Shown piece by piece: positions 1 through 8,599 of a stretch of 64,000 nt of DNA. Each line of letters opens with the position of its first letter. Position 1 is the stretch's first letter. Location: assembly GCA_934167465.1 (NCBI GenBank), contig CAKPKR010000004.1, positions 25,407-89,406 of the forward strand, given 5' to 3'. Source of the stretch: an uncultured Bacilli bacterium. GTDB lineage: Bacteria; Bacillota_I; Bacilli_A; RF39; UBA660. The translations under genes were made by a program, and so were the position numbers. Under the pieces are notes generated by a model, which did no database searches, was not told the DNA's origin, and saw nothing but the letters and a program-made list of their open reading frames with translations.

Positions 1-1047
1 AAATATAGAACATTAGGTGTTAGAACTAATGCTGATAATCCAAGAGATACTAAAAAAGCAGTTGAATTAGGTGCGGAAGGAATCGGTCTATGCCGTACAG
101 AACACATGTTCTTTGATGAAGAAAGAATACCTAAAATAAGAAAAATGATTTTATCTGAAACAGTAGAAGGTAGAACAGAAGCTTTAAATCAATTAATACC
201 ATTCCAAAAAGGTGATTTTAAAGCAATGTATAAAGAATTAAAAGGATTACCAATGACAGTTCGTTATTTAGATCCACCATTACATGAATTTTTACCAACT
301 GCAGAAGAAGATATTATTGCTTTAGCACATGATATGAATGTTACAGTAGAACATTTAAAAAATAAAATAGATGAATTACATGAATTTAATCCAATGATGG
401 GACACAGAGGTTGTAGATTAGCTGTTACTTATCCAGAAATAGCTAGAATGCAAACAAGAGCATTAATGGAAGCTGCAATTGAAGTTCACGAAGAAGATGG
501 ATATGATATTACAGTTGAAATTATGATTCCATTAGTTGGTGAAGTAAAAGAACTTAAATTTGTAAAAGATGTTGTTGTTGAAACAGCAGAACTAGTTAAA
601 AAAGAGAAAAACTCAGATATTAAATATCATATCGGAACAATGATTGAAATACCAAGAGCTGCTATTACAGCTGATAAAATAGCAACAGAAGCTGAATTCT
701 TTAGCTTTGGTACAAATGATTTAACTCAAATGACATTTGGTTTCTCAAGAGATGATGCTGGTAAATTCTTAGATTCTTATTATCAAAATAAGATTTATGA
801 ATCTGATCCATTTGCTAAAATCGATTTTGAGGGTGTCGGAGAATTAATTAAAATGGCAGTTAATAAAGGTAAACAAACAAGACCTGATATTAAATTAGGA
901 ATTTGTGGTGAACATGGTGGTGATCCTGCGTCAGTTGAATTCTGTCATAATACTGGATTAACTTATGTTTCTTGTTCTCCATATAGAGTTCCAATTGCTA
1001 GATTAGCAGCAGCTCAAGCCGCTATCAAGTCAGGAACGCAAAAGTAG
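1..1047 (+). CDS. ppdK: Pyruvate, phosphate dikinase, C-terminal part (5' end outside window)
   Basis: Reading frame 1 is open from the first base to the TAG at 1045-1047, giving 348 residues. The protein interconverts pyruvate + ATP + Pi and PEP + AMP + PPi. The visible part is the PEP/pyruvate-binding TIM barrel. It contains the family motifs VRTNADNPRD near the start, GLCRTEHMFF, MGHRGCRLAVTYPE, GTNDLTQMTFGFSRDDAG and, near the end, GICGEHGGDP with the catalytic Cys. The first internal Met at 106 is not a start because conserved sequence precedes it. The N-terminal ATP-grasp and phospho-His domains lie upstream of the window. It ends with its own terminator at about 1185-1224. Identification is secure; only completeness is unknown. 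Confidence 0.97.
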   Translation, partial: KYRTLGVRTNADNPRDTKKAVELGAEGIGLCRTEHMFFDEERIPKIRKMILSETVEGRTEALNQLIPFQKGDFKAMYKELKGLPMTVRYLDPPLHEFLPTAEEDIIALAHDMNVTVEHLKNKIDELHEFNPMMGHRGCRLAVTYPEIARMQTRALMEAAIEVHEEDGYDITVEIMIPLVGEVKELKFVKDVVVETAELVKKEKNSDIKYHIGTMIEIPRAAITADKIATEAEFFSFGTNDLTQMTFGFSRDDAGKFLDSYYQNKIYESDPFAKIDFEGVGELIKMAVNKGKQTRPDIKLGICGEHGGDPASVEFCHNTGLTYVSCSPYRVPIARLAAAQAAIKSGTQK

Positions 1048-1184
1048 ATAAAAGAACAAAAGTGTTTTTAAGCCGTATAATCATTACGAATGACGATGTT
1101 ATAAGGTATAGAAATGATATACCTAAATGTAAAAATATAGTCATTAAAAAACCACTTATTCTTGATGCTTATATATAATTTTAA

Positions 1185-1225
1185 GACTGAGATGATTTTT
1201 ATGTCGCAAATCTCAGCCTTTTTTG
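1185..1225 (+). terminator. Intrinsic terminator after ppdK
   Basis: CTGAGAT at 1187-1193 pairs with ATCTCAG at 1210-1216 and is followed by CC and six T. Upstream, AATGAC (1089-1094) pairs with GTCATT (1140-1145) around an inner AGGTATA/TATACCT stem, so the ppdK 3' UTR looks structured. Confidence 0.75.
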
Positions 1226-1300
1226 CATCTAAAGTAAAAATATATTAATATTTATGATAAAATATAATTATCTATTAAAAATCCAAATAGGATGGTAATT

Positions 1301-2293
1301 ATGAATAATAAACCTTTGATATTAAGGCCAATGATGAAAATATCTGATATGGTTCCTTATTTGAAAAATAAAAACATTAAATTTGAATGTTGTTCAGAAC
1401 AGGATGTTGAAATATATTTAAAAGAAAATAATAACTATTATAATGTAACATAATATAAAAATAATTTTGTTAAATATCAATGTGGTGAGCTTGAAGGAAA
1501 ATATATAGATTTAGATTTTGCATATTTAAAAGATTTATCTATTATAGACTATAGAACTAGACTAGTATTATTTAAAATGATAATTGATATAGAACATTAT
1601 TTAAAAATGAGAATACTAAATACTATTGAGGGAATATCAGAAGAAGATGGTTATAAAATTGTTAATTTATATTTGGAAAAAGATTTTAATGACAAGGAAC
1701 GTCCTAAAAGAGTGCATGAAAGCATTAGAAAAAAAATATCAAATGAGTATTATCAAAAAATATTTTCTAAATACGATTTAGATAAAGATACTAAAATAGA
1801 AAATATACCTATTTGGGAATTCCTTGAAATAATCACATTTGGTGAATTGATTAATTTTTTTGATTTCTTTACTAAGTATTATATTTTAGACGACAATAAA
1901 TATATATTTATTTTAAGAGAAGTAAATAAACTTAGAAATGCTGTTGCTCATAATTCTTGTGTATTATGTGAGCTAGACAAAAAAGACAATACGCATAGAG
2001 TTGATACGTTAGTTATTAATTATTTAAAAGATTGTGGCATTGGGAAAGAGAATAGAAATACTAAACTTTCTAATTCTAGAATAAGACAAATTACCTATAC
2101 TTTATATATGTTTAATATTATAGTAAGTAGTGATGGCGTAAGGAATAATGTAAAACACGATATTACAAAATTATTTTATGGAAGAATAATTTTAAATGGA
2201 AAATACTATAATAATAATGGACTATTGAAATCCATATATAATTATTTTGATAAAATTATTGAGAAAAATTATAAAGAAAATTTGGAGCAATAG
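1301..2293 (+). pseudogene. Abi family (Abi_2/AbiD-like) HEPN protein, interrupted by an in-frame TAA
   Basis: An ATG at 1301 opens a frame that reads about 50 residues with Abi_2-like features (LKENNNYYNVT), meets TAA at 1451-1453, then continues in the same frame as a 330-codon whole to TAG at 2291-2293. The downstream half, which could restart at 1577, contains RNAVAH, the R-x4-H signature of HEPN ribonuclease-like domains. Abi_2 proteins are abortive-infection or toxin-like factors in Firmicutes. One nonsense change separates two halves that belong to one family, so I call a recent pseudogene rather than two genes. A shortened product from 1577 remains possible. It stands alone, with no obvious antitoxin. 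Confidence 0.75.
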
Positions 2294-2294
2294 T

Positions 2295-2395
2295 TTGACA
2301 TAGAAAAATATTTGTGATATATTATCTATGCAAGGAAAAAATGTTAAATCATTTTTGTAAGGGGTCTATTTTAGGATAGAGCCCTATTTTTCTAC
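2295..2395 (+). ncRNA. Candidate small RNA transcription unit
   Basis: TTGACA at 2295-2300 and TATATT at 2318-2323 are spaced by 17 bp, directly after the Abi pseudogene stop. The predicted transcript contains an AAAAATG/CATTTTT hairpin and ends in a strong GGGTCTAT/ATAGAGCCC hairpin (about 2362-2387) followed by T5. No open frame fits. Its function is unknown; it could be a short leader or an sRNA. Confidence 0.35.
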
Positions 2396-2671
2396 AAAAA
2401 AATTTAAAAGAAAAAAATTAAGTCAATTAGTTGAAAAAAATATCAAAGCATTCCGAACTAAACTGTGGTACAAGTCGCAATCAAGTCTAGAAATAATAAG
2501 TAATTTATTTAAATAATATAAAAGGTGATAATTAATTATTACTTTTTATATGTTAAGGCAGATTATATAAAACATATATGTAGTTATTTCTCATACTTGA
2601 ATGTTTTATAGTTTGAGATTAATAATGGTATATATTTAAAATTTATTAATATACTAATAATGAATATACAA

Positions 2672-2814
2672 TTGATATTTTTGTAAAAACGTAGTATATT
2701 TATATTGCATGTAACTGTGAAAATATTTTTCGCTTCCAGGTGGTGCGACTAATAAATAATCTTGGTTGAAAATGTAGAATAACTTCATCGAATGATGGAG
2801 TTTTCTTTTTCTTT
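2672..2814 (+). ncRNA. Candidate small RNA transcription unit
   Basis: TTGATA (2672-2677), a 17-bp spacer and TATATT (2695-2700) make a good promoter. About 80 nt further on, AACTTCATC pairs with GATGGAGTT (2781-2802) before a T-rich run. Within the transcript CCAGG can pair with CTTGG. I do not recognise an Rfam family. The next gene starts 70 bp later, so this could also be an attenuated leader of that gene. Confidence 0.35.
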
Positions 2815-2884
2815 ATGTTATATTATATATGTAGGAAATTAAAACGATAGTTATTTATAAACGTTTAAACAATAGGAGGACGGC

Positions 2885-4360
2885 ATGAATATAATATTTT
2901 TAAGACATGGGGAAGCTACTGACAATGTTAATGAATTATTTTCAGATAAAGAAATATATTGGTCTACTTTAACTGAAAAGGGAATAACAACAGTAAAAGA
3001 GTCGATTAAATCTTTATCAAATAATATTGATAAAATATATGTATCACCATTGCCAAGGACAATTCAAACAGCTCATTATGTGAGTGAACTATGTCCTAAT
3101 ACCGAGGTAATAATTGATGATAGAATACGTGAAATAAACCATGGAAAATATACCCATAAAAAAAATAATGAAGATTTAGACAACACTAGATTAAAACAAA
3201 TAAATGGTGATTATTTTGTTAGGTTAGGAGAATATGGTGAAAATAACTATGATATTGAGAAAAGATTGAGCTTATTTTTAAAAGATGTAATTCAAAATAA
3301 CTTTAAAGATAATACTATAATGATTGTGTCACATGGCTCTATTACCTCATATATGAAAAGAATGTTAAAAATAAAAACTCCACATATCCAAACTGGAAAA
3401 ATGGAAATATTTAACGATGTTAATTTTAAACCACTATTTGATCATATAAAAAAATTAGAAAAAATCAAAAAAGCAAAAATAAATAGTAGAATAGTTCAAG
3501 TGAAAAATTTAAATATTAATCCTTTATTAAAGAAAAACTTATTGAAATTAGCTAAAGAATTTAATACTATCGAACTTAATGATCAAGTATTTAATAAGTA
3601 TATAGAAGGATTTAATATAAATGAATTAATTCAAATAACTAATCAAAAATTAGAAGGAAATCTTATTTTAATATGTTTTTATGATGATTTTGAAAATTTT
3701 GCTGATCTTTGGATGAACCATTATTTAAATATAGGAATTAAAAATTTTGTTCTCGTAGATAATAATTCTCAAGATAAAACAACTGAAATATTAAAAAAAT
3801 ATTCAAAAAAAGCAAATATTTCATTTTGGAAAACAAGAAAAAAAGTTGATCATTATAATATATGTGGATTAAATCAAAAGTTATTTGAAATTTATGGAAT
3901 AGGGAAAAATTATTTAGTAGTAAATTCAAATGAATTATTTATTTACAAGAATTATAAAGACGTGAAAATAAGTGAATTTATTGAAAAAGAAAAATTGACA
4001 AGTTGTAAGTCATTAATACTTGATGTATATAGTAATAATAAACAAGAAGATTATAAATATGTTGACAAAGGAACATATAAAAAGACATCGACTTTTTATG
4101 GACAAAGATTTTATGGTGGACCATATTTGCGTGTGCTTGGAATAAATTCAAATCTTCAAAAAATACCATTAATAAAATATAAAGGCAAAGAAGTTTTGAT
4201 AAATAATCATTATTATTATCCATTCGAAATAAATAATAATGCAAAATTATGTACCTATTTATTACGTTATCAATTTCTGATAGATAATAAACAAGATAAA
4301 TCAACATTTTACAATGATGAAATATCAATATTAATAGATGATTTAGATTTTGAATTTTAA
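2885..4360 (+). CDS. Histidine phosphatase fused to a family-2-like glycosyltransferase
   Basis: Residues 1 to about 190 are a phosphoglycerate-mutase-like histidine phosphatase: phosphohistidine loop LRHG (R7, H8), SPLPRT with R58, E83 and the second His in VSHG (H150). From about 255 to the end is a Glyco_tranf_2_4/GT-A-like domain with FVLVDNNSQDKT (D292). The usual metal-binding acidic motif appears as VVNSNE (347-350), with Asn where Asp is common. The start at 2885 follows AGGAGGACGGC. The fusion is unusual. One possibility is sugar-phosphate or nucleotide-sugar processing coupled to glycosyl transfer, but the substrate is unknown. It is followed 20 bp later by the next gene, probably an operon. 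Confidence 0.75.
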   Translation: MNIIFLRHGEATDNVNELFSDKEIYWSTLTEKGITTVKESIKSLSNNIDKIYVSPLPRTIQTAHYVSELCPNTEVIIDDRIREINHGKYTHKKNNEDLDNTRLKQINGDYFVRLGEYGENNYDIEKRLSLFLKDVIQNNFKDNTIMIVSHGSITSYMKRMLKIKTPHIQTGKMEIFNDVNFKPLFDHIKKLEKIKKAKINSRIVQVKNLNINPLLKKNLLKLAKEFNTIELNDQVFNKYIEGFNINELIQITNQKLEGNLILICFYDDFENFADLWMNHYLNIGIKNFVLVDNNSQDKTTEILKKYSKKANISFWKTRKKVDHYNICGLNQKLFEIYGIGKNYLVVNSNELFIYKNYKDVKISEFIEKEKLTSCKSLILDVYSNNKQEDYKYVDKGTYKKTSTFYGQRFYGGPYLRVLGINSNLQKIPLIKYKGKEVLINNHYYYPFEINNNAKLCTYLLRYQFLIDNKQDKSTFYNDEISILIDDLDFEF

Positions 4361-4380
4361 AATAGAAAAAGAGTGATAAA

Positions 4381-5373
4381 ATGGTAGATTACATTAATAA
4401 TCTAATAAAAAAATTTAATTATGATGTAAATTATTATGAAAAAAACATACCAGACAAGAGTATGTTTCTGATTAATCTTAAAAATCTAATTAAAGATATG
4501 ACAAAAACAATTTATGAAACAAATGATATTACACTGAAAAATGAAAATACTAAAAAGTTAAGTCGATATTATGATTTATTATATTATATAAATGAAAAAG
4601 AAGACAAAGGGACAATGTATGTTCTTGATAATGAAATAGCTTCTTTACCACCTGTATATATCGTTGACCAAAAACCAGAGTTATTCGAAATAGATTATAA
4701 TTTATTGAGTGATATTGATATTAGTCAAGGATTGACAGAAGAACAAGCAAAAGAGTTGTTAAGATGGACAGTAAGCAATACTAGAGAAAACTTAAATATA
4801 TCAAATAGTGACAATAAAGAAGATGTTTATGAAAATTGTTTTTTAGGTGGGACATGCGGATTTTCTCAATTTTCCTCTTTGTATCCACTTCAAAAGTTAG
4901 GGTTAACTATAACTATAAATAATATGAGTTCTTTGAATAATTATGGGCACGCGTTTGGAACAGTGATTATTCCTATAAATAAAAATGGAAATGTTGTTAA
5001 TAAACGTTATTTAATAGATTGTACATATAATCAGTTTTTTGGTATTCCAAATAATGTTGTCAGTAGGTATATAGGTGATAAACCTGATGCTGGTTTCTTT
5101 GTTGCCCAAGATGAAGAAAAGATAGAGTTTGCTAAAGAACTACTAAAAAATGGATTTGTTGAAGCAAGTTTGAGTAATTTAGAAAAATATTTGAAACCTT
5201 TTTATGCTATGTCACTTTCAAAAGAAGAAATTGGCCAAATTGATACGAAATTTTCTAAAATAGATATTATAGATTTATTAGAAAATCATCAAAGAGAGTT
5301 TGATTATACTGAAGAAGAATTTGTTGATTGGGGAATGAATTTAGATACCAGGTTTAATTCAAAGAAACTTTAA
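4381..5373 (+). CDS. Uncharacterised protein with a transglutaminase/papain-like Cys-His-Asp arrangement
   Basis: A 330-residue soluble protein with no signal peptide or membrane segment. Residues 155-215 carry GGTCGFSQ (C159), NYGHAFG (H190) and YLIDCTYNQF (D213). The order and spacing match the catalytic Cys-His-Asp of transglutaminase-like or papain-fold enzymes. The flanks are mostly alpha-helical and lack recognisable domains. I infer a cysteine protease, amidase or transglutaminase-type fold; the substrate is unknown. It lies 20 bp after the phosphatase/glycosyltransferase gene and 66 bp before another orphan gene, so it is likely co-transcribed. Confidence 0.5.
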   Translation: MVDYINNLIKKFNYDVNYYEKNIPDKSMFLINLKNLIKDMTKTIYETNDITLKNENTKKLSRYYDLLYYINEKEDKGTMYVLDNEIASLPPVYIVDQKPELFEIDYNLLSDIDISQGLTEEQAKELLRWTVSNTRENLNISNSDNKEDVYENCFLGGTCGFSQFSSLYPLQKLGLTITINNMSSLNNYGHAFGTVIIPINKNGNVVNKRYLIDCTYNQFFGIPNNVVSRYIGDKPDAGFFVAQDEEKIEFAKELLKNGFVEASLSNLEKYLKPFYAMSLSKEEIGQIDTKFSKIDIIDLLENHQREFDYTEEEFVDWGMNLDTRFNSKKL

Positions 5374-5439
5374 TAAAAGTATTGTTTTTTCTAACAAAAT
5401 ATTGTAGCATAGAACATAAATAAAAGATTGGATGATATT

Positions 5440-6144
5440 ATGGAAATTATTAAACAAAATAATGAATCAGGTACAAAAGATATTTCTTTGAAAGAAAATA
5501 ATAAAAAACTATCATTTTTCTTTGGTAGAAATGGTGATTTATATTGGAAAATTGATAATATGTTTGATATAGAAAAAACTTATGAAAGTTTTGTTCCAAA
5601 GTTTAATTCTTTTATAATAACAACGGAAAATTTTATGTTATATTCTATATTTGAACAATTGTATTTAGACATCAAGAATATTAATATTTCCGATAAAAAA
5701 AAATATGACTTTCCTCCATATGTAGAAACAGATGAAGAAAAAATTGAATATATAAAACATAAAAAAGAAATAAAAAAAAATTATCGTAGGTTAAATATTT
5801 CAAACTATAATGAACTATTTGATGAAGAAAATAAAATAATTACTTGGTATTCTGATGAAGTAGCCCATGAAGTATCTAATATTTTAAAAATCAAAAAAAT
5901 GAAAGATATATTTAAAGTATCATTTTATACTCAACCGGATATAGAAGGTTATGACAAAGAAGATAATTGGTTAGGCGGAATAACAGTCAGAATTAGAAAT
6001 TCTGGAAGTAGATATAGTCCATTTAATATTCCATTTATGAGGATGTATAATAGACTTCAAGAATTAGAAAATATATATGATATTGGACATCAATACCATA
6101 TAGAAGAATATTTGTATTCTAAACAAAAAGTATTAAAAAAATAA
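5440..6144 (+). CDS. Hypothetical protein (234 aa)
   Basis: No family recognised. I chose ATG 5440 because it follows GGATGATATT, the local form of the AGGTGAT ribosome site; an in-frame TTG at 5428 is less likely. Visible features are a beta-rich N-terminal segment (SFFFGRNGDLYWKI), a helical middle with a very Lys/Glu-rich stretch, and a basic C-terminal segment VRIRNSGSRYSPFNIPFMR. No signal peptide is seen. It sits in a same-strand run of orphan genes (2885-7227) and may share their transcript. Confidence 0.6.
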   Translation: MEIIKQNNESGTKDISLKENNKKLSFFFGRNGDLYWKIDNMFDIEKTYESFVPKFNSFIITTENFMLYSIFEQLYLDIKNINISDKKKYDFPPYVETDEEKIEYIKHKKEIKKNYRRLNISNYNELFDEENKIITWYSDEVAHEVSNILKIKKMKDIFKVSFYTQPDIEGYDKEDNWLGGITVRIRNSGSRYSPFNIPFMRMYNRLQELENIYDIGHQYHIEEYLYSKQKVLKK

Positions 6145-6156
6145 AGGAATAATGAT

Positions 6157-7227
6157 ATGTATAATATATGTGTAGAAGATAATAGAAAAACAATTGTTAA
6201 TCAATTAAAAAAATATGATATTTTGAATTTATTTAAAAACAAAGATGAAATGATTATTTGGATAACGGAACTAAATGAATTACAAATTAATAACTTTTTA
6301 AATTTAAACATTAATCCAGAAAAAATAAAGTTTGATTCAAAATTATTGATTGATAAAAATCTATTAAATCAATTAGATTACATAAAAAAAGTAAATGCAA
6401 TTGCCAGTATTGATAATGCAGAAGGTTGCTACCACCTATTTGAATATTTAATAAGAGAAGAATTTTTAGAAAGTGAAAAATTCTATCAAGACATAGAAAC
6501 TTAAAAAAAGATGGAATCTGCTAGAACAGGATTATGGATTATTGGAGATCCAGTATTTATTAATAGTCCTTACCATGATGAAGACTTTGAACTATTAGCT
6601 ACAGTAAAAGATACAAGTGATAAAAAATTTGATTATGTAGTTTGTGATGCTATTGCAACAGTGGCTGGTAATATAGATTCAATAAGAAGTGAATACCATA
6701 GACAAGATTTACAAACAATTGTTAAATATGGATCTAGTGCATTACAATTATCTCATTCTTATCCTGAAAGATGTATTAATTATTTAGCTACTAATCCCGT
6801 GTCATTAAATGATAATTATCATTTAGAAAATATGGAAATATTAGCCCAAAATGTTGATATTGGTAATTTCTTATATGCTGTTATGACTGATAAAAAAACA
6901 ATAAAAAAAGATAATTATAGAAGAATAATTAGAGAAATGATTGATAATAAAAATAATAAAGCATATGTGTTTCTAGTTTGTTATTATGCCGTTGGTGCGG
7001 ATAAAGCAAAAATGGCTCAAAATATTTTAGAACATAATTATTTCTATGAAATAAATGAATCCTATGATATTAAAAACTTAATAGAAAAAGTTGATGAAAG
7101 AATAAATACAATAAATGGTGATTTTAAAGAAACCGATAATTATAAAATCGAATGTAATGATTCAATCAATCCAATGAGTAAAACAAAAAAATTAATCAAA
7201 AAAATATTTAAGAAACAATGTAAATAA
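6157..7227 (+). pseudogene. Alpha-helical repeat protein split by an in-frame TAA
   Basis: The frame from ATG 6157 (AAAGGAA upstream) stops at TAA 6502-6504 and, two codons later, continues in the same frame from ATG 6511 to 7227. No ribosome site precedes 6511, and helical, solenoid-like sequence runs across the stop (FYQDIET then MESARTG). The whole would be about 356 residues. The second half has recurring motifs such as IRSEYHRQDLQTIVKYGSSA and CINYLATNPVSLND, resembling Leu/Asn-rich repeat proteins of uncultured gut Firmicutes. I infer one gene with a nonsense mutation, or two polypeptides if re-initiation occurs. Function unknown. Confidence 0.55.
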
Positions 7228-7236
7228 TTGTAAAAA

Positions 7237-7264
7237 GAATTGAATAACAATTCTTTTTTTTATA
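7237..7264 (+). terminator. Intrinsic terminator
   Basis: AGAATTG pairs with CAATTCT around a 5-nt loop, followed by T7. It closes the 2885-7227 run and separates it from the PfkB gene. Confidence 0.75.
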
Positions 7265-7283
7265 TAATAAATGTGGTGATGGT

Positions 7284-8183
7284 ATGAAAGTAATTTGTAT
7301 AGGACATGCGGCCTATGATATAACAATTCCTGTTGAAAAATTTATAACAGAAAATACAAAAAATAGATTAGAAGGAATATTAGAATGTGGTGGAGGACCT
7401 GCTAATAATGCCGCATATCTGTTAGGTAAATGGGGTATGGATGTAACATTTATGGGTGTTATTGGTAATGATGAATACGGTAAATATATAAAAAAAGAAC
7501 TAGAGAGCGTTAATGTTGACACCAGATATATTCAAGTGAATGATCGATATAAAACTACATCTAGTTTTATAATTGCTAATATGTCTACAGGTAGTAGAAC
7601 AATATTAACATATAGATCAAACAAATTAAAACTAACCGATGTGAATATTGATTTTAGACCAGACATAATATTAGTTGATGGTCAAGAACCAGAAATGTCA
7701 AAAAAAATAATAAAAGAAAATCCAAATGCAATAAGTATAATAGATGCTGGAAGATCAACTGATGAAATAATAGAACTTGCTAAAATGGTAGACTATGTTG
7801 TTTGTTCAAAAGAATTTGCTGAAACAGTAGCTGATTTTAAATTCGATGACAGAGATGATTATTCATATGATTTAATATGCCAAGCTTTAAAACAAGAATT
7901 TAATGGAAAAATTGTTGTAACATTGGAAGATAAAGGCTGTGTTTACGAAATAAATGATCATTTTAAAAAAGTACCAGGGATTAAAATGGATGCAATCGAT
8001 ACAACTGGAGCAGGTGATATTTTCCATGGAGCATTTACTTATGGAATCGCAAAAAAATTACCATTAGAAGAAACATTAAAGTTTGCTAATATAGTTGCAG
8101 GATTATCTGTTACTAGATTAGGTAGTAAAAACTCAATGTTTACTTTAGAAGAAATAAAGGAAAAAATGAATGAGTGTAAATAA
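7284..8183 (+). CDS. PfkB-family carbohydrate/nucleoside kinase
   Basis: A 299-residue ribokinase-fold kinase that phosphorylates a sugar or nucleoside with ATP. The first PfkB signature is at residues 36-48 (GGGPANNAAYLLG). The second, DTTGAGDIFHGAF, starts at residue 239 and contains the catalytic base D245 and the anion hole GAG. Length is normal for the family. The start follows GGTGATGGT. Substrate specificity cannot be read from the sequence; ribokinase, fructokinase and adenosine-kinase-like activities are all possible. It overlaps the Smr gene by 14 bp, so the two are translationally coupled. Confidence 0.88.
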   Translation: MKVICIGHAAYDITIPVEKFITENTKNRLEGILECGGGPANNAAYLLGKWGMDVTFMGVIGNDEYGKYIKKELESVNVDTRYIQVNDRYKTTSSFIIANMSTGSRTILTYRSNKLKLTDVNIDFRPDIILVDGQEPEMSKKIIKENPNAISIIDAGRSTDEIIELAKMVDYVVCSKEFAETVADFKFDDRDDYSYDLICQALKQEFNGKIVVTLEDKGCVYEINDHFKKVPGIKMDAIDTTGAGDIFHGAFTYGIAKKLPLEETLKFANIVAGLSVTRLGSKNSMFTLEEIKEKMNECK

Positions 8184-8433
8184 CATATTTACCAAGAATT
8201 TGCCTAGTTTGGATTTGCACGGAGAAACAAGAGATACTGCTAGAGTATTAATCAATGATTTTATAAGAGATAACATTAAAATGAAAAATGATAAAATTTT
8301 AATTATTCACGGTATTGGAACCGGAATATTAAAAAAAGAAACACAAGTTGTTTTATCTGATAATAAAAACGTCATAGAATATGGTTTAGATTATATGAAT
8401 GAGGGGAGTACGATTGTTCGTCTTAAAATTTGA
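8170..8433 (+). CDS. Small Smr-domain protein
   Basis: An 87-residue protein that is nearly all Smr domain: LDLHG near residue 15 and HGIGTGILKK near 50 are the two conserved Smr motifs. In MutS2 and stand-alone Smr proteins this fold gives nicking endonuclease or RNase activity on mismatched DNA or stalled-ribosome mRNA. No MutS2 ATPase part is present here, so it is a stand-alone Smr. It overlaps the kinase gene, and no terminator hairpin is obvious after it. Confidence 0.85.
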   Translation: MSVNNIFTKNLPSLDLHGETRDTARVLINDFIRDNIKMKNDKILIIHGIGTGILKKETQVVLSDNKNVIEYGLDYMNEGSTIVRLKI

Positions 8434-8538
8434 CTTTTTCCTTAAAAAGTGGTATATTTTATATATCAACAAAGAAGTGCATTTTTATTTAAAAATAAGT
8501 GATTTATTGACTTTTTTCAAAAGAATGTTCGTTTAAAG

Positions 8539-8567
8539 TTGACAAATCAATTATTGTGTGATAGTAT
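8539..8567 (+). promoter_or_regulatory. Sigma-A-type promoter for the 8600 gene
   Basis: TTGACA (8539-8544), 17-bp spacer, TAGTAT (8562-8567), followed by a GGGGGAG ribosome site just before ATG 8600. Confidence 0.7.
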
Positions 8568-8599
8568 AGTCGACATAAATTCGAAAAGGGGGAGTATTT

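Larger units (their letters stand above)
2294..2884 (+). other. 591-bp intergenic region with two promoter-terminator units
   Basis: No credible protein gene is seen here. Two short promoter-plus-hairpin units (described separately, 2295-2394 and 2672-2812) suggest small transcripts. The stretch 2400-2670 is AT-rich and I see nothing in it. The following gene at 2885 has a strong AGGAGG-type site just upstream. Confidence 0.5.

Noticed and set aside
1451..1453. TAA reassigned as a sense codon (two genes contain in-frame TAA)
   Set aside because: Many clearly complete genes in the window end in TAA at family-typical positions, so these are nonsense mutations.
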